Program-made: the position numbers and the translations under genes
NCBI GenBank assembly: GCA_025200525.1
Contig: CM045758.1
Location: forward strand, 2,356,001 to 2,420,000
Length of the DNA: 64,000 nt
Direction of reading: 5' to 3'
Source: Camellia lanceoleosa
Taxonomy: Eukaryota; Streptophyta; Magnoliopsida; Ericales; Theaceae
Part shown: positions 1 through 11,355 of the stretch, one piece after another
How positions within the stretch are numbered: the stretch's first letter is position 1
Layout of the letters: each line of letters starts with the position of its first letter
Notes under the pieces: model-generated
Database searches by the model: none
Told to the model about the DNA's origin: nothing
Seen by the model: only the letters and a program-made list of their open reading frames with translations

Positions 1-853
1 ATGGAACAAATTAATCATTTTTTCAAAAGGGATTTTTAACCCCAAGGCACGTGGAAGCTCCAATCTCCTAATTCTAATTTTCTAATTTTTGATTTTTTAA
101 AAAAAACCTCAAAGATTTATTGACTTCTCCCAACCCAATCTCAAGATTTATTGACTTCTCTCAACTCACAATCCCTTTTGATTTCTCTCATAATTATTAC
201 AACACAATTTTCAATTTCTTCCTTACGGTTACACACAAAATAAAAATAAAAAAGAAAAGAATTTAGTTATAAATCTCAAAAGATATAACATCTAAATTTG
301 AATTATGATTTAATAATATAATTATGTATTTTTTATGTATATCTATCAAAATTTTAAATCACTTAATGGGACAAATTAATCAATTTTCCAAAATTATTGA
401 TTTTAATTTAGAAAATAGATTAAAAAAACTATTGGTGATTTATTTATTTAATAATAATCTCTCCCTCCTAATCTCTCTCACAAATTTTCTATTCCCCAAA
501 AAATCAGATAATATTTTCTATTAAAGTTGTAGATATCTACCTATATTTTATATATTATATTATAACATAACAAAAAAAACTATCAAACTAAAAAAAAAAA
601 TCTTTAAAGTTTATCTAAATAAACTTTAAATCAATAAAACTCACATGTCTATCACATATCTAACTCACATCATAACTTACCTAAATAATAATAATTAAAA
701 ATAAATGGAAACCACAGATAAATTACATTTAAAAAAAAAAGATACCCACAACTCCATTTTAAATAAATTGAAAAAAAAAATACCCGAATAGAAACCACAC
801 AAAAATAAAAATAAAAATAAAAATAAAAAGATATATCTATCTATATATCTATA
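1..853 (+). mobile_element. Partial Helitron-family repeat, copy 1
   Basis: AT-rich non-coding repeat cut by the window edge. Its segments (a 'caatctcctaattctaatt' block, a TTTATTGACTTCTC block and a block around 262-510) recur in the same order at 2.28-4.85 kb, so this is a second copy of that element. It ends at the AT-rich run where another Helitron begins at 854. No coding potential is seen. Confidence 0.6.
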
Positions 854-1270
854 TCTATACTATATATTAAGTAAAAAATGATTTTTAACTCCCAAGGCCT
901 ATGGGAGATTCAATATCCCAATCGGATTTTTTTAAATTTTTTATTTTAAAAAAAAAACTCAGCATTTATTGATTTGGTCAAAATTCTCTGATCAGCATTT
1001 ATTAACTTTTTTCAATCTACATATCTTTCCACATGCCTGCAATTATTGATTTGGTCAAAATCTCCTGATCAACATTTAAAATCCCTTCATACAAATAATT
1101 ATAGGTACAATTCGCTTATAGTTATTACAGTATCCTTTTCAACTTCCCCCATACACTATGGTTAGTGATAAGAAAAAAATCTTAAAAAACATAATTTATA
1201 TATTAAAAAAAATCTAAAACAAATATAAATATCTATAATTATCCCGTGCATAGCACGGGTGATAGGCTAG
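854..1270 (+). mobile_element. Helitron A, short non-autonomous
   Basis: Begins TCTATACTATATATTAAG after an A and ends with hairpin CCCGTGCATAGCACGGG, a short spacer and CTAG followed by T. This is the plant Helitron signature: 5' TC, 3' hairpin plus CTRR, inserted between A and T. It is 417 bp long and has no open frame, so it would depend on a RepHel protein encoded elsewhere. Confidence 0.8.
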
Positions 1271-1379
1271 TATGATTATTATCAAAATATTAAACTTTAA
1301 TATAATATAAAAAAGAAAAAAAAACATTTAAAAAAAAAGACATTTAAAAATCGCAATTCACATATATAGTTAATTGAAA

Positions 1380-1790
1380 ATATATTAAGAAAAATGGGGT
1401 TTTTAAACCCCAAGCCTTGTGGAGCTCCAATCTCTCAATTTTAATTTATAAAATTTTTGATTTAAAAAAAAAAATCCAACATTTATTGATTTGGTCAAAA
1501 TCCCATGATCATCACTTATTAACTTTTTTCAATCCACATGCCTACATTTATTGATTTGGTCAAAATCCTTGATTAGCATTTAAAATCCCCTCATAGAAAT
1601 AATTATAGATACAGCCCGTGCATAGTTATTGCAGTAGCCTTTTTAATTTCTCCTGTACATTATGGTTAGTGGTAAGATTGTTAAATTATTTTTATAAAAA
1701 ATCTTAAAAAACATAATTTATATATTAAAAAAAATTAAAATAAATATAAATATCTATAATTATGCCATGTATAGCACGGGTGATAGACTA
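1380..1790 (+). mobile_element. Degenerate Helitron of the same family
   Basis: Shares the internal blocks of Helitron A (TATATTAAG, a 'tttttaaaccccaagcc'-type block, TTTATTGATTTGGTCAAAAT). The 3' hairpin is mutated (gccatgtatagcacggg) and the terminus reads GATAGACTA instead of GATAGGCTAG. It is an older copy with decayed ends. Confidence 0.65.
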
Positions 1791-1794
1791 TCTA

Positions 1795-2235
1795 TCTATA
1801 CTATATATTAAGCAAAAGGGGGTTTTTAACCCCAAGGCCTGTGGGAGTTTTAATATCTCAATCTAAATTTTCTATATTTTTTATTTTTTATTTTTTTAAA
1901 AAAAACTTAGCATTTATTGATTTGGTCAAAATCCTCTGATCAGCATTTATTAAGTTTTTTTCAATCCACATGCCTTTTCACATGCTTGCATTTATTGATT
2001 TAATCAAAATTTTCTGATCAGCATTTAAAATCTCATTATACAAATAATTATAGATACAATCCGTGTATAGTTACTGCAGTACCCTTTTCAACTTCTTCAT
2101 ACACTACGGCTAATTATAAGATTGTTAAATTATTTTTATAAAAATCTTAAAAAACATAATTTATATATTAAAAAAATTCTGAAATAAATATAAATATCTA
2201 TAATTATCCCGTGCATAGCACGGGTGATAGGCTAG
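1795..2235 (+). mobile_element. Helitron B, nested in the 5' end of Helitron C
   Basis: Begins TCTATACTATATATTAAGC and ends with an intact CCCGTGCATAGCACGGG hairpin and CTAG|T; 441 bp. The four bases before it (TCTA, 1791-1794) and the bases after it (TACTATATATTAAGC) together rebuild another Helitron 5' end, so B sits inside C exactly between A and T. Confidence 0.8.
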
Positions 2236-4844
2236 TACTATATATTAAGCAAAAGGGAGTTTTTAACCGCAAGGCCTATGGGAGCTCCAATCTTCTAATC
2301 CTAATTTTCTAATTTTTTGATTTAAAAAAAAAAACTTAGCATTTATTGACTTCTTCCAACCTAACCTCAGCATTTATTAATTTTTCCCAATCCACAATCC
2401 ATTTTGATTTCTTTCATAACTATTGCAACATCCTTTTCAATTTCTTCCATAAACTATGGTTACACACAAAAATAAAAAATAAAAAAGAAAAAAGATAAGA
2501 ATTTAGCTATAGCTCTCAAAAAGATATAACATCTAAATTTGAATTATGATTTAATAATATAATTATGTATTTTTTTTATGTATATCTATCAAAATTTTAA
2601 ATCACTTAATGGGACAAATTAATCAATTTTCCAAAATTATTGATTTTTAATTTATAAAATAGATTAAAAAAAACTATTGACTGATTTATTTATTTAATAA
2701 CAAAAATATTTCATAATCTCTCTCTCCTAATCTCTCTCACAAATTTTCAAAAAAAAATATTAAAACTTGAATTCATTTTCTCTTCCCCAAAAAATCAGAT
2801 AGGAGCTCCAATCTCCTAATCCTAATTTTCTAATTTTTTTATTTAAAAAAAAAATCTCAGCATTTATTGACTTCTCCCAACCCAACCTCAGCATTTATTA
2901 ACTTTTCCCAACCCACAATCCCTTTTGACTTCTCTCATAATTATTGCAACACCCTTTTCAATTTCTCACATACACTATGGCTACACACAAAAATTAAAAT
3001 AAAAAGATAAGAATTTAACTATAGATCTCAAAAAGATATAACATCTAAATTTGAATTACATTTATTGACTTTTCCCAACCCACAATCCCTTTTGACTTCT
3101 CTAATAATTATTGCAACATCCTTTTCAATTTCTCCCATAAACTATGGTTACACACAAAAATAAAAAACATAAAAATAATAAGAATTTAGCCATAGATCTC
3201 AAAATGATATAACATCTAAACTTGAATTATGATTTAATAATATAATTATGTATTTTTTTATGTATATTTATCAAAATTTTAAATCACTTAATGAGACAAA
3301 TTAATCAATTTTCCAAAATTATTGATTTTTAATTTACAAAATAGATTAAAAAAACTATTGACTGATTTATTTATTTAATAACAAAAATATTTCATAATCT
3401 CTCTCTCCTAATTTCTCTCACAAATTTTCAAAAAAAAATATTAAAACTTGCATTCATTTTCTTTTTCCCAAAAAATCATATAGGAGCTCTAATCTCCTAA
3501 TCCTAATTTTCTAATTTTTTGATTTAAAAAAAAAAAACCTCAACATTTATTGACTTCTCCCAACCGAACCTCAGCATTTATTGACTTTTCTCAACCCACA
3601 ATTCTTTTTGACTTCTCTCATAATTATTGCAACATCTTTTTCAATTTCTCCCATACACTATGGTTACACACAAATTTTTTTAAAAAAAAGTTAAAAATTT
3701 AGTTATAGAACTCAAAAACATATAACATCTAAATTTAAATTGTGATTTAATAATATAATTATGTATTTTCTTTATGTATATCTATCAAAATTTTAAATTA
3801 TTTAATTGGAAAAATTAATCAAATTTTCAAAATTATTGATTTTTAATTTACAAAATAGATTAAAAAAAACTATTGACTGATTTATTTATTTAATAACAAA
3901 AATATTTCATAATCTCTCCCTCCTAATCTCTCTCACAAATTTTCAAAAAAAAATATTAAAACTTGCATTCATTTTCTTTTTTCCAAAAAATCAGATAGGA
4001 GCTCCAATCTCCTAATCCTAATTTTCTAATTTTTTGATTTAAAAAAAAAAAACCTCAACATTTATTGACTTTTCCCAACCGAACCTCGGCATTTATTGAC
4101 TTTTCCCAACCCACAATTCCTTTTGACTTCTCTCATAATTATTGCAACACCTTTTTTAATTTCTCTCATAAACTATGGTTACACACAAAATTTGTTTTAA
4201 AAAAGTTAAGAATTTAGTTATAGATCTCAAAAACATATAACATCTAGATTTAAATTGTGATTTAATAATATAATTATGTATTTTTTTATATATATCTATC
4301 AAAATTTTAAATTATTTAATTTTACAAATTAATCAATTTTCCAAAATTATTGATTTTTAATTTACAAAATAGATTAAAAAAAACTATTGACTGATTTATT
4401 TATTTAATAACAAAAATATTTCAAAATCTCTCCCTCCTAATCTCTCTCACAAATTTTCAAAAAAAAATATTAAAATTTACATTCAATTTCTTTTTCCCAA
4501 AAAATCAGATAATATTTTCTATTAAAGTTGTAGATATCTACCTATATTTTATATATTATTTTATAACATAACAAAAAAAACTAAAAAACTAAAAAAAAAT
4601 CTTTAAAGTTTATCTAAATAAGATTTAAATCAATAAAACTCACATGTCTATCACATATCTAACTCACATCATAACTTACCTAAATAATAATAATAATTAA
4701 AAACAAATGGAAACCACAGATAAATTAAATTTTAAAGAAAAAAGATACCCACAACTCAATCTTAAACAAATTGAAAAAAAAAATACCCGTATAGAAACCA
4801 CACAAAAATAAAAATAAAAAGATATATCTATCTATCTATCTATA
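2236..4844 (+). mobile_element. Helitron C body containing an internal tandem array
   Basis: Continues from TCTA at 1791-1794 after removal of Helitron B. It holds the block order of copy 1 (1-853) but with internal segments multiplied. It ends in the same gatatatctatc-rich stretch where Helitron D starts, matching the A insertion site in copy 1. It is non-coding. Whether A and D are later insertions or the 3' part of a composite element is unresolved. Confidence 0.6.
2490..4511 (+). repeat. Tandem array of ~0.5-0.7 kb units
   Basis: A unit running from a 'gagctccaatctcctaat' block to an 'aaaaaatcagata' block is repeated head to tail, with junctions near 2800, 3480 and 3994. The last two units are about 514 bp each and one earlier unit carries an extra partial duplication. 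The final unit runs into TAATATTTTCTATTAAAG, exactly as the single unit at 262-540 does. Confidence 0.7.
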
Positions 4845-5263
4845 TCTATACTATATATAAAACAAAAGGGGGTTTTTAACCCCCAAGGCCTATGGAAGTT
4901 TCAATATCTCAATCTGAATTTTTAAAATTTTTTATTTAAAAAAAAAAAAACTCAACATTTATTGATTTGGTCAAAATCTCCTGATTAGCATTTATTAACT
5001 TTTTTTCAATCCACATATCTTTCCACATGTCTGCAATTATTGATTTGGCCAAAATCCCTGATCAGCATTTAAAATCTCCTTATACAAATAATTATAGGTA
5101 CAATTCGTGTATAGTTATTGCATTACCCTTTTCAACTTCCCCTATACACTATGGTTAGTGAGAAGAAAAAAATCTTAAAAAACATAATTTATATATTAAA
5201 AAAAATCTAAAACAAATATAAATATCTATAATTATCCCATGCATAGCACAGGTGGTTGGCTAG
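4845..5263 (+). mobile_element. Helitron D
   Basis: 419-bp element starting TCTATACTATATATAAAAC. It ends with a slightly mutated hairpin (cccatgcatagcacagg) and GGCTAG|T. It is very similar to Helitron A internally and occupies the corresponding position in the second copy of the larger repeat. Confidence 0.7.
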
Positions 5264-6075
5264 TCCATATATTAAGGAAAAGGGTCTTTTAAAACCCAAG
5301 GCTTGTGGAAGCTCCTACATGTCAATCCTAATTTCCTGATTTTTTAATATTTTTTTAAAAAAAATTGACTTGGTGATTGGTGATTGGTTCAAAGATTGTA
5401 ATAATTACACTATTGATTACAATAAACACTTAATTTATAATAATTACACTTATTAATTGAATAACGCAATAAATGAAATCCTAATTTCCTTACTTTTTGC
5501 ATCCCCAAGAGGCCCATGTAATTATTGTGTAAATGCCTCTTAAATAAATAAATAAACACTTATTAAATTCTTTCAAACTCCTCGGTCAAACCCCATGTAT
5601 TTAATTTATATATTATGTAATTATTGTGTAAATGCCTCTTAAATAAATAAATAAACACTTATTAAATTCTTTCAAACTCCTCGGTCAAACCCCATGTATT
5701 TAATTTATATATTAACAAATCCTAATTTCCTGATTTTTTAAATATTTTTTTTAAAAAAAATTGACTTGGTGATTGGTGATTGGTTCAAAGATTGTAATAA
5801 TTACACTATTGATTACAATAAACACTTAATTTATAATAATTACACTAATTAAATGAATAACGCAATAAATGAAATCCTAATTTTCTTACTTTTTGCATCC
5901 CCAAAAGACCCATGTAATTATTGTGTAAATGCCTCTTAAATAAATAAATAAACACTTATTAAATTCTTTCAAACTTTTCGGTCAAACCCCATATATTTAA
6001 TTTATATATTAAAAAAAATGAAAATAAATATAAATATCTATAATTATCCCGTGCATAGCACGGGTGATAGGCTAG
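5264..6075 (+). mobile_element. Helitron E with internal duplication
   Basis: Starts TCCATATATTAAGG and ends with the perfect hairpin and GGCTAG|T. The interior contains about 97-bp blocks (5516-5611, 5619-5715 and, diverged, 5909-6005) rich in 'gtaaatgcctcttaaat', and a second copy of the GACTTGGTGATTGGTGATTG segment near 5762. No open frame. Confidence 0.7.
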
Positions 6076-6245
6076 TTATTTTTAAATCAAAAAATTAAAA
6101 AATTAAGATTGAGATATTGGAGCTTGAGATATTGGAGCTCTCATAAGGCTTGTTGGTTAAAAAATTAAGATTGAGATATTGGAGCTTGAGATATTGGAGC
6201 TCTCATAAGGCTTGTTGGTTTAAAACTTGTTTTTCCTTATATAAT
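6076..6245 (-). mobile_element. 5' fragment of an inverted Helitron, partly duplicated
   Basis: Read on the minus strand this resembles the 5' part of the family: TATATAAGG, then a block with 'aagccttatgagagctcc'. About 60 bp centred on 'gagatattggagcttgag' occurs twice in tandem. It looks like a truncated element interrupted by the inverted Helitron that follows. Confidence 0.5.
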
Positions 6246-6246
6246 A

Positions 6247-6663
6247 CTAGCCTATCACCCGTGCTATGCACGGGATAATTATAGATATTTATATTTGTTT
6301 TCATTTTTTTTAATATATAAATTAAATACATGGGGTTTGACCGAGGAGTTTGAAAGAATTTAATAAGTGTTTATTTATTTATTTAAGAGGCATTTACACA
6401 ATAATTACATGGGTCTCTTGGGGATGCAAAAAGTAAAGAAATTAGGATTTCATTTATTGTGTTATTCATTTAATAAGTGTAATTATTATAAATTAAGTGT
6501 TTATTGTAATCAATAGTGTAATTATTACAATCTTTGAACCAATCACCAATCACCAAGTCAATTTTTTTTAAAAAAAATATTAAAAAATCAGGAAATTAGG
6601 ATTGACATGTTGGAACTTCCACAAGCCTTGGGTTTTAAAAGACCCTTTTCCTTAATATATAGA
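6247..6663 (-). mobile_element. Helitron F, inverted relative to A-E
   Basis: On the minus strand it starts TCTATATATTAAGG at 6663 and ends with the perfect CCCGTGCATAGCACGGG hairpin and CTAG|T at 6247. It is 417 bp and matches the non-duplicated form of Helitron E, giving an inverted E/F pair separated by about 170 bp. Confidence 0.8.
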
Positions 6664-7900
6664 TAATAATCTTAGCATTTATTAATTTCTTTCAATCTAC
6701 AAGCCTTTTTTACTACTCTCATAGTTTTTGCAGCACCCTTTTCAACTTCTTCTATATACTATAGTTAGTGATGGGATTATTAAATTATTTTTATAAAAAA
6801 TTTAAAAATAATAATTTGTATATTATAAAAAATATCTAAAACAATATAAATATCTATATCTATCTATGTATTATATAAAGGAAAGGCTTGTAAGAATTTC
6901 AAACTCTCATTCCACAATTGTTAATTTTTGTGATTTTGAAAATATTTAAAAATAATTCTATTAATTAACAAAGTAATTATAGATTTAAAAAAAAAAAACC
7001 ACTTAAAATTTTGAATTCAAGTTCCTAAAATCTCTCTCCCTAATATTTCTCTATTTCTTAAATCCCATCTCATAATAAAGTAACTATACATTAAAAAATA
7101 AAAAATGAAAATTTCATCTCATCTCGTCACATAACAAAGTAATTATATATTTTTAAAAAAACATTATGGATTAAAAAGGGCGTAAAACCACAATTACTAA
7201 TTTTTGTAATTTTAAAATAGTACTATTGGCTAACAAAATAACTATAGATAAAAAATAAAAATAAAAACTAAAATTGCTAATTTTTGTAACTTTAAAAATA
7301 TTTAAAAATAATACTATTTGCTAACAAAGTAACTATAGATTTAAAAAAATAAATAAAATTGAATTACAAGTTTCTAAAATCTCTCCCCTAATATTTATCT
7401 CTTTTCTAAATCTCATAATCTATTTATGCTATATATTATACCAAAGTGACTTTTCATCTTAAAGGCCCTAAATGTTTCAAAACCTTAAATCTAATTTTTT
7501 AAAAATAATATAAATCTTATGCAATCTTTCTCTCCTAAAATAAATGTAATGAAAAGAAAACCCTCTCACATTCCATAAAATGTATACTATTAAAATATTT
7601 CAAAACTAGTCTAATCTATATAAACCTAAAATTAAGCTTAATATAAAATAAAAATTAAACCTTATATCTAGATTCTCTCTCTATTCCATAATTAAACACA
7701 ATTTTATTCCCAAATAAATTTAAGCATATCTATACTATATATAATTTTTTAGAAAAATCTCATAATTTATTATTTTTTATAATGATTTCATGATTTATAA
7801 TTTAGAAAAGAAAAGGGAGATTTTTTTTTTTAAGGTCCCTAGTATTAAGATTTTATAGCATAAATGACATTCAATATTTTAATAATGTCTAAGGTCCCTC
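6664..7900. repeat. Degenerate AT-rich repeats, no gene
   Basis: Contains further decayed Helitron-like 5' ends (near 6860, 7420 and 7725, each with a TATCTAT-type start and TATATATTA). A block around 'taatttttgtgattttgaa' recurs near 6925, 7197 and 7280. No coding potential is seen on either strand. Confidence 0.5.
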
Positions 7901-7904
7901 AAGT

Positions 7905-8365
7905 TGATCCAGAGAAAATTCACGTCACAGAGAAAATTGGTCCAGAGAAATTGGTCAAAAGAAAATTTTTCTGACCTTCCCTAAACTTCTCATTGTAAAT
8001 TTATCTGCCCTCCCTTCTCCAAATTTCTCTGTCTTCCATATACTTTCCACTCTTCCAAAGAAATTTCTCTGTCTTTCTACAAAATTACATCTCCAGAGCA
8101 ATTTTGCCCTCCCTACCTCTCTTGGACTCAACACTCTAGAGAAATTTGACAATTTCTTTGACTTCAGCGGCCTTTCCACAAAATTACCTCTCCAAAGAAA
8201 ATTTAAATTTCTCTGGCCTCTCTGGCCTTTTATGGACTCTCCAGAGAAATTTCAAATTTCTTTGCCTTCCATATACTTCCCACTCTCTAGAGAAATTTCT
8301 CTGCCTTTCCACAACATTACCTCTCCAGACAAATTGGCCTTTCTGCCTTTCCTGGACTCTAAGAC
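7905..8365. repeat. Minisatellite-like 'ccagagaaatttctctg' repeats
   Basis: Many imperfect copies of a CCAGAGAAATT/TTTCTCTGCCTT motif, itself a short palindrome, alternate with 'ccttccatatacttcccactct' blocks. Open frames on both strands arise from the repeat and show no protein signature. Confidence 0.6.
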
Positions 8366-10827
8366 AGGTTGCGACAGTATCTTTCTCTTCATAAGAAAGA
8401 GATAGCGATAATGATATTATGTGAATCTAAACAAAGGATCAAGTAAAAATACAAAAGAAAATGAGGCGTAATAGCACAAACAAGTCCAATCCAACAAAAC
8501 CACGACGATAGAACACAAACAAATTAGTGAAGCCCTACCCAACCAGTGAATAACATTTGGGTCGCTATACAGTCAAAACACAGTCAGTGCACTTAAATTA
8601 TTGACAAGATAAACCAAAATACAAACTTTTGCAACTAAACAATTATAGAATCTATAAATCCCAATGAGCAAAAACAAATTATACTCGCCGAAACTAAGTA
8701 TTCAAGCACAGAATTGATGTTACGATCGAGCTTTAGTAGCGATGAAACTTTTCAACTCTTCTTTTCTTCACTATTCTTCTTCTTCACATCCTTACCTTTC
8801 TCTCTATTTTTTACTTTCTTCTCAGCCACTCGTCAAAGCTCGATCGCGACATCAGCGATGGAGTAGAACTTTTGCATCTGTATAATCGATCAAATTTGAG
8901 AGAGAGAAATAAGGTCTGCTATGGTTCTTGTTTCACTTGTAGAGAGAGAGTGAAAGAAAGAGAAGTGTGAAAGAGACATAGAGAGTGTGAGATATATCAA
9001 ATTTCTCTATGATAGATAGGAGGGACCTTAGACATAAAAAAATAATATTGTGGATCTTTTCTATTACTAAAAATGGGAGAAAGACTTTAGACTAATTTTC
9101 CCAAAGAAAATATGAAAAAAATTATTCTTGTGCACTCTTTTTCTAACCAATTCTTTATTCTATCCAAAAATCTTAACCATCTTACATTATACTTTTTCTA
9201 AGCCATTCATGTCTTGCTCTCCCTATAAATATTATATTCATGGAACAATGAAACTCATTGTTTTTTAACTTTATTTTTATAAGACAAATTGGAGATTAAT
9301 TTATGTTTAATCTGTTCTATTCTTTAAATAGACTCTTTTATCTTTTAAGTACACCATTTTTTCTTTTTCTTTTTCTTTTTTCTTTTTTTAATTTATCTAT
9401 GACCATTTTTTTTTTATTTCATATTTTATGTGTCATTTCTCCCTCATCTCTACCAACCATTATTTGTTTTTTGTTTATAACTATTTTTTGTTGGTTAATA
9501 TTGTTTTCTTAGAATTTTCATACTAAAATGGCGTGATAGTCATTTGTATAATAAAAAAACATGTCACTCACTGTAAAGTGACAGATAAAAATCTAAACAA
9601 AATCTTTATTAATAAGTTTTTTGTATTGATTTTATGTTTGTATATGATTATTTTTTTAAAAAATATATTCTTTTAATATTTTTTTGATATCATGATATGT
9701 GTTAATTGACAGTTGGTGCAGAGTATTATTTCAAAGGCATATAACAGTTTTTCAAAGTTATAAATAAAAAATTTTAATTTTAAGCAATTTTTTCAAAACT
9801 ATTAAAGGTGTTAGTCAGTTATTTAATTATTTATCTTTAATATGTACAGCTCCTCTATTCCTTTATGGTACTTATCTTTCTACTCCACTGTGAGTTCATA
9901 TGTTTTTAGAAAAAAATCATATGTAATTCAAAATTTTAAATCTTTTTATATAGGAAGTTAAAAAATAAATGTTACAATTTAAAATATAAGTATACAAAAC
10001 CATATCCTTTTAAATATAGCTATATTTATAATTAATTTTAATCTATCAATTACCTATCTTTATTTATGTTATTATATAAATAAAAATGTTGTACAATAAT
10101 TGAAGTTCAAAGTACTAATCTATTTTTGTTCAAAATTTAAAATTGTTAAAATGCATATGTTGCAATATCATTAATTTCTTCCTATTATAAATTTTATTTT
10201 ATAAATCTTATAAGATTTGTTCAATGACTAATATTCAATTTTTCTAAAAAAATTCTAATATACTCCTTCCAAAAGTTAATATAGCAAGTCTACAAAATCA
10301 TATTTTAAAACTCAAAATTATTAATATTTTTATTTATATTTATTTTTGTTTTCAATAAGCATGTTAAAATATAAATAATATCCAAATAAAATTATATGTA
10401 TTAATAAATATGACATTAATTTTAATTATAATCACATCTTTTTAAAGTCTGTATTCATTTTTAACTTTTTTTTTATATTTTGAATTACTTGTTACGATGA
10501 TTCTTTCTTATTCATTAAGTTTTTAAAATTTCTTTAATTATTTTCCTTTCAAAAACCAAGATAACAATTTTTTAAAATTCATATATTTTTATTCTACAAT
10601 AGTGAAGTATTAAAATTATGTTTTTTTTTTTTATTTATAACAAAGCATAATTTTAATTATTAATTGTTAAGACAACAATTTTAATCTATCTTTATGAGTA
10701 AATATTATAGTAAAGTAACATTTGAAACAAAACTCTTAAATTTATATATAAAATTTTATTTACGAGAGAAAAAATACAAAAAATCAAATACAATTATCAT
10801 ATTTTTAATAAATAATATATTATTTTA
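8366..10827. other. Intergenic stretch without a recognisable gene
   Basis: The section 8400-9000 is moderately mixed in composition and has a CT-rich run (8755-8825); nothing in it was recognised. From 9100 to 10800 it is very AT-rich, with poly-T and poly-A runs. The small open frames, for example 9303-9512, are low-complexity Phe/Leu/Ile translations. Confidence 0.5.
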
Positions 10828-10856
10828 TCCCGTGCATAGTACGGGTGACATGCTAG
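10828..10856 (+). mobile_element. Helitron 3' terminus (G)
   Basis: Contains cccgtgcatagtacggg, a one-base variant of the family hairpin, then GGTGACATGCTAG|T. This is a typical Helitron 3' end; the matching 5' end was not located in the AT-rich DNA upstream. Confidence 0.6.
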
Positions 10857-10919
10857 TTATTTATATATGTGAATTGTGATTTTTAAATTTTTTTTTTTTA
10901 AATGTCTTTTTTTTCCCTT

Positions 10920-11352
10920 TTTTATATTATATTAAAGTTCAATATTTTGATAATAATCATATGTGTTGGAATTTTCAAGAAATTAAATGTTTTTCTTTAT
11001 TATACTATATTAAAATTTAATATTTTGATAATAATCATATGTGTTGGACTTTTTAAAATTTTTTTTTTTACGCTTGTTCTTAATGTATTAAAGTGTTATT
11101 ATGAGGGATAATAATCATATGTGTTGGGACTTTTCAGGGAATTCATATGTGTTGGATTTCAAAGAATTTTTTTTATGCTTATTTTTAATACATTAAAGTA
11201 TTATTATGATGGTAAGACTTAGAAGTTGGGAGAAGTTAATAAATGCTAAGATTTTTTTTTTAAATAAAAAAATCAAAAAATTTAGATTGAAGGATAGGAG
11301 TTCCCACAAGACTTGAGATTAAAAATTTCTTTTTACTTAATATATAGTATAT
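10920..11352 (-). mobile_element. Rearranged Helitron, minus strand, with internal repeats
   Basis: The right end read on the minus strand (ACTATATATTAAGTAAAAA, then a TTGTGGGAACTCC-type block) matches the family 5' end. To the left, a block around 'gataataatcatatgtgtt' recurs four times (about 10950, 11028, 11107 and, shortened, 11143). No intact 3' hairpin is visible on this strand. Confidence 0.5.
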
Positions 11353-11355
11353 ATT

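Noticed and set aside
1243..1260. CCCGTGCATAGCACGGG hairpins as transcription terminators
   Set aside because: They recur in this window always followed by CTAG|T or a decayed form of it, at the end of repeats with a common 5' end, which identifies Helitron 3' termini in a plant genome.
7955..8394. Overlapping open frames over the ccagagaaat repeats
   Set aside because: Both strands are open because of the repeat unit; no homology or gene structure was recognised.
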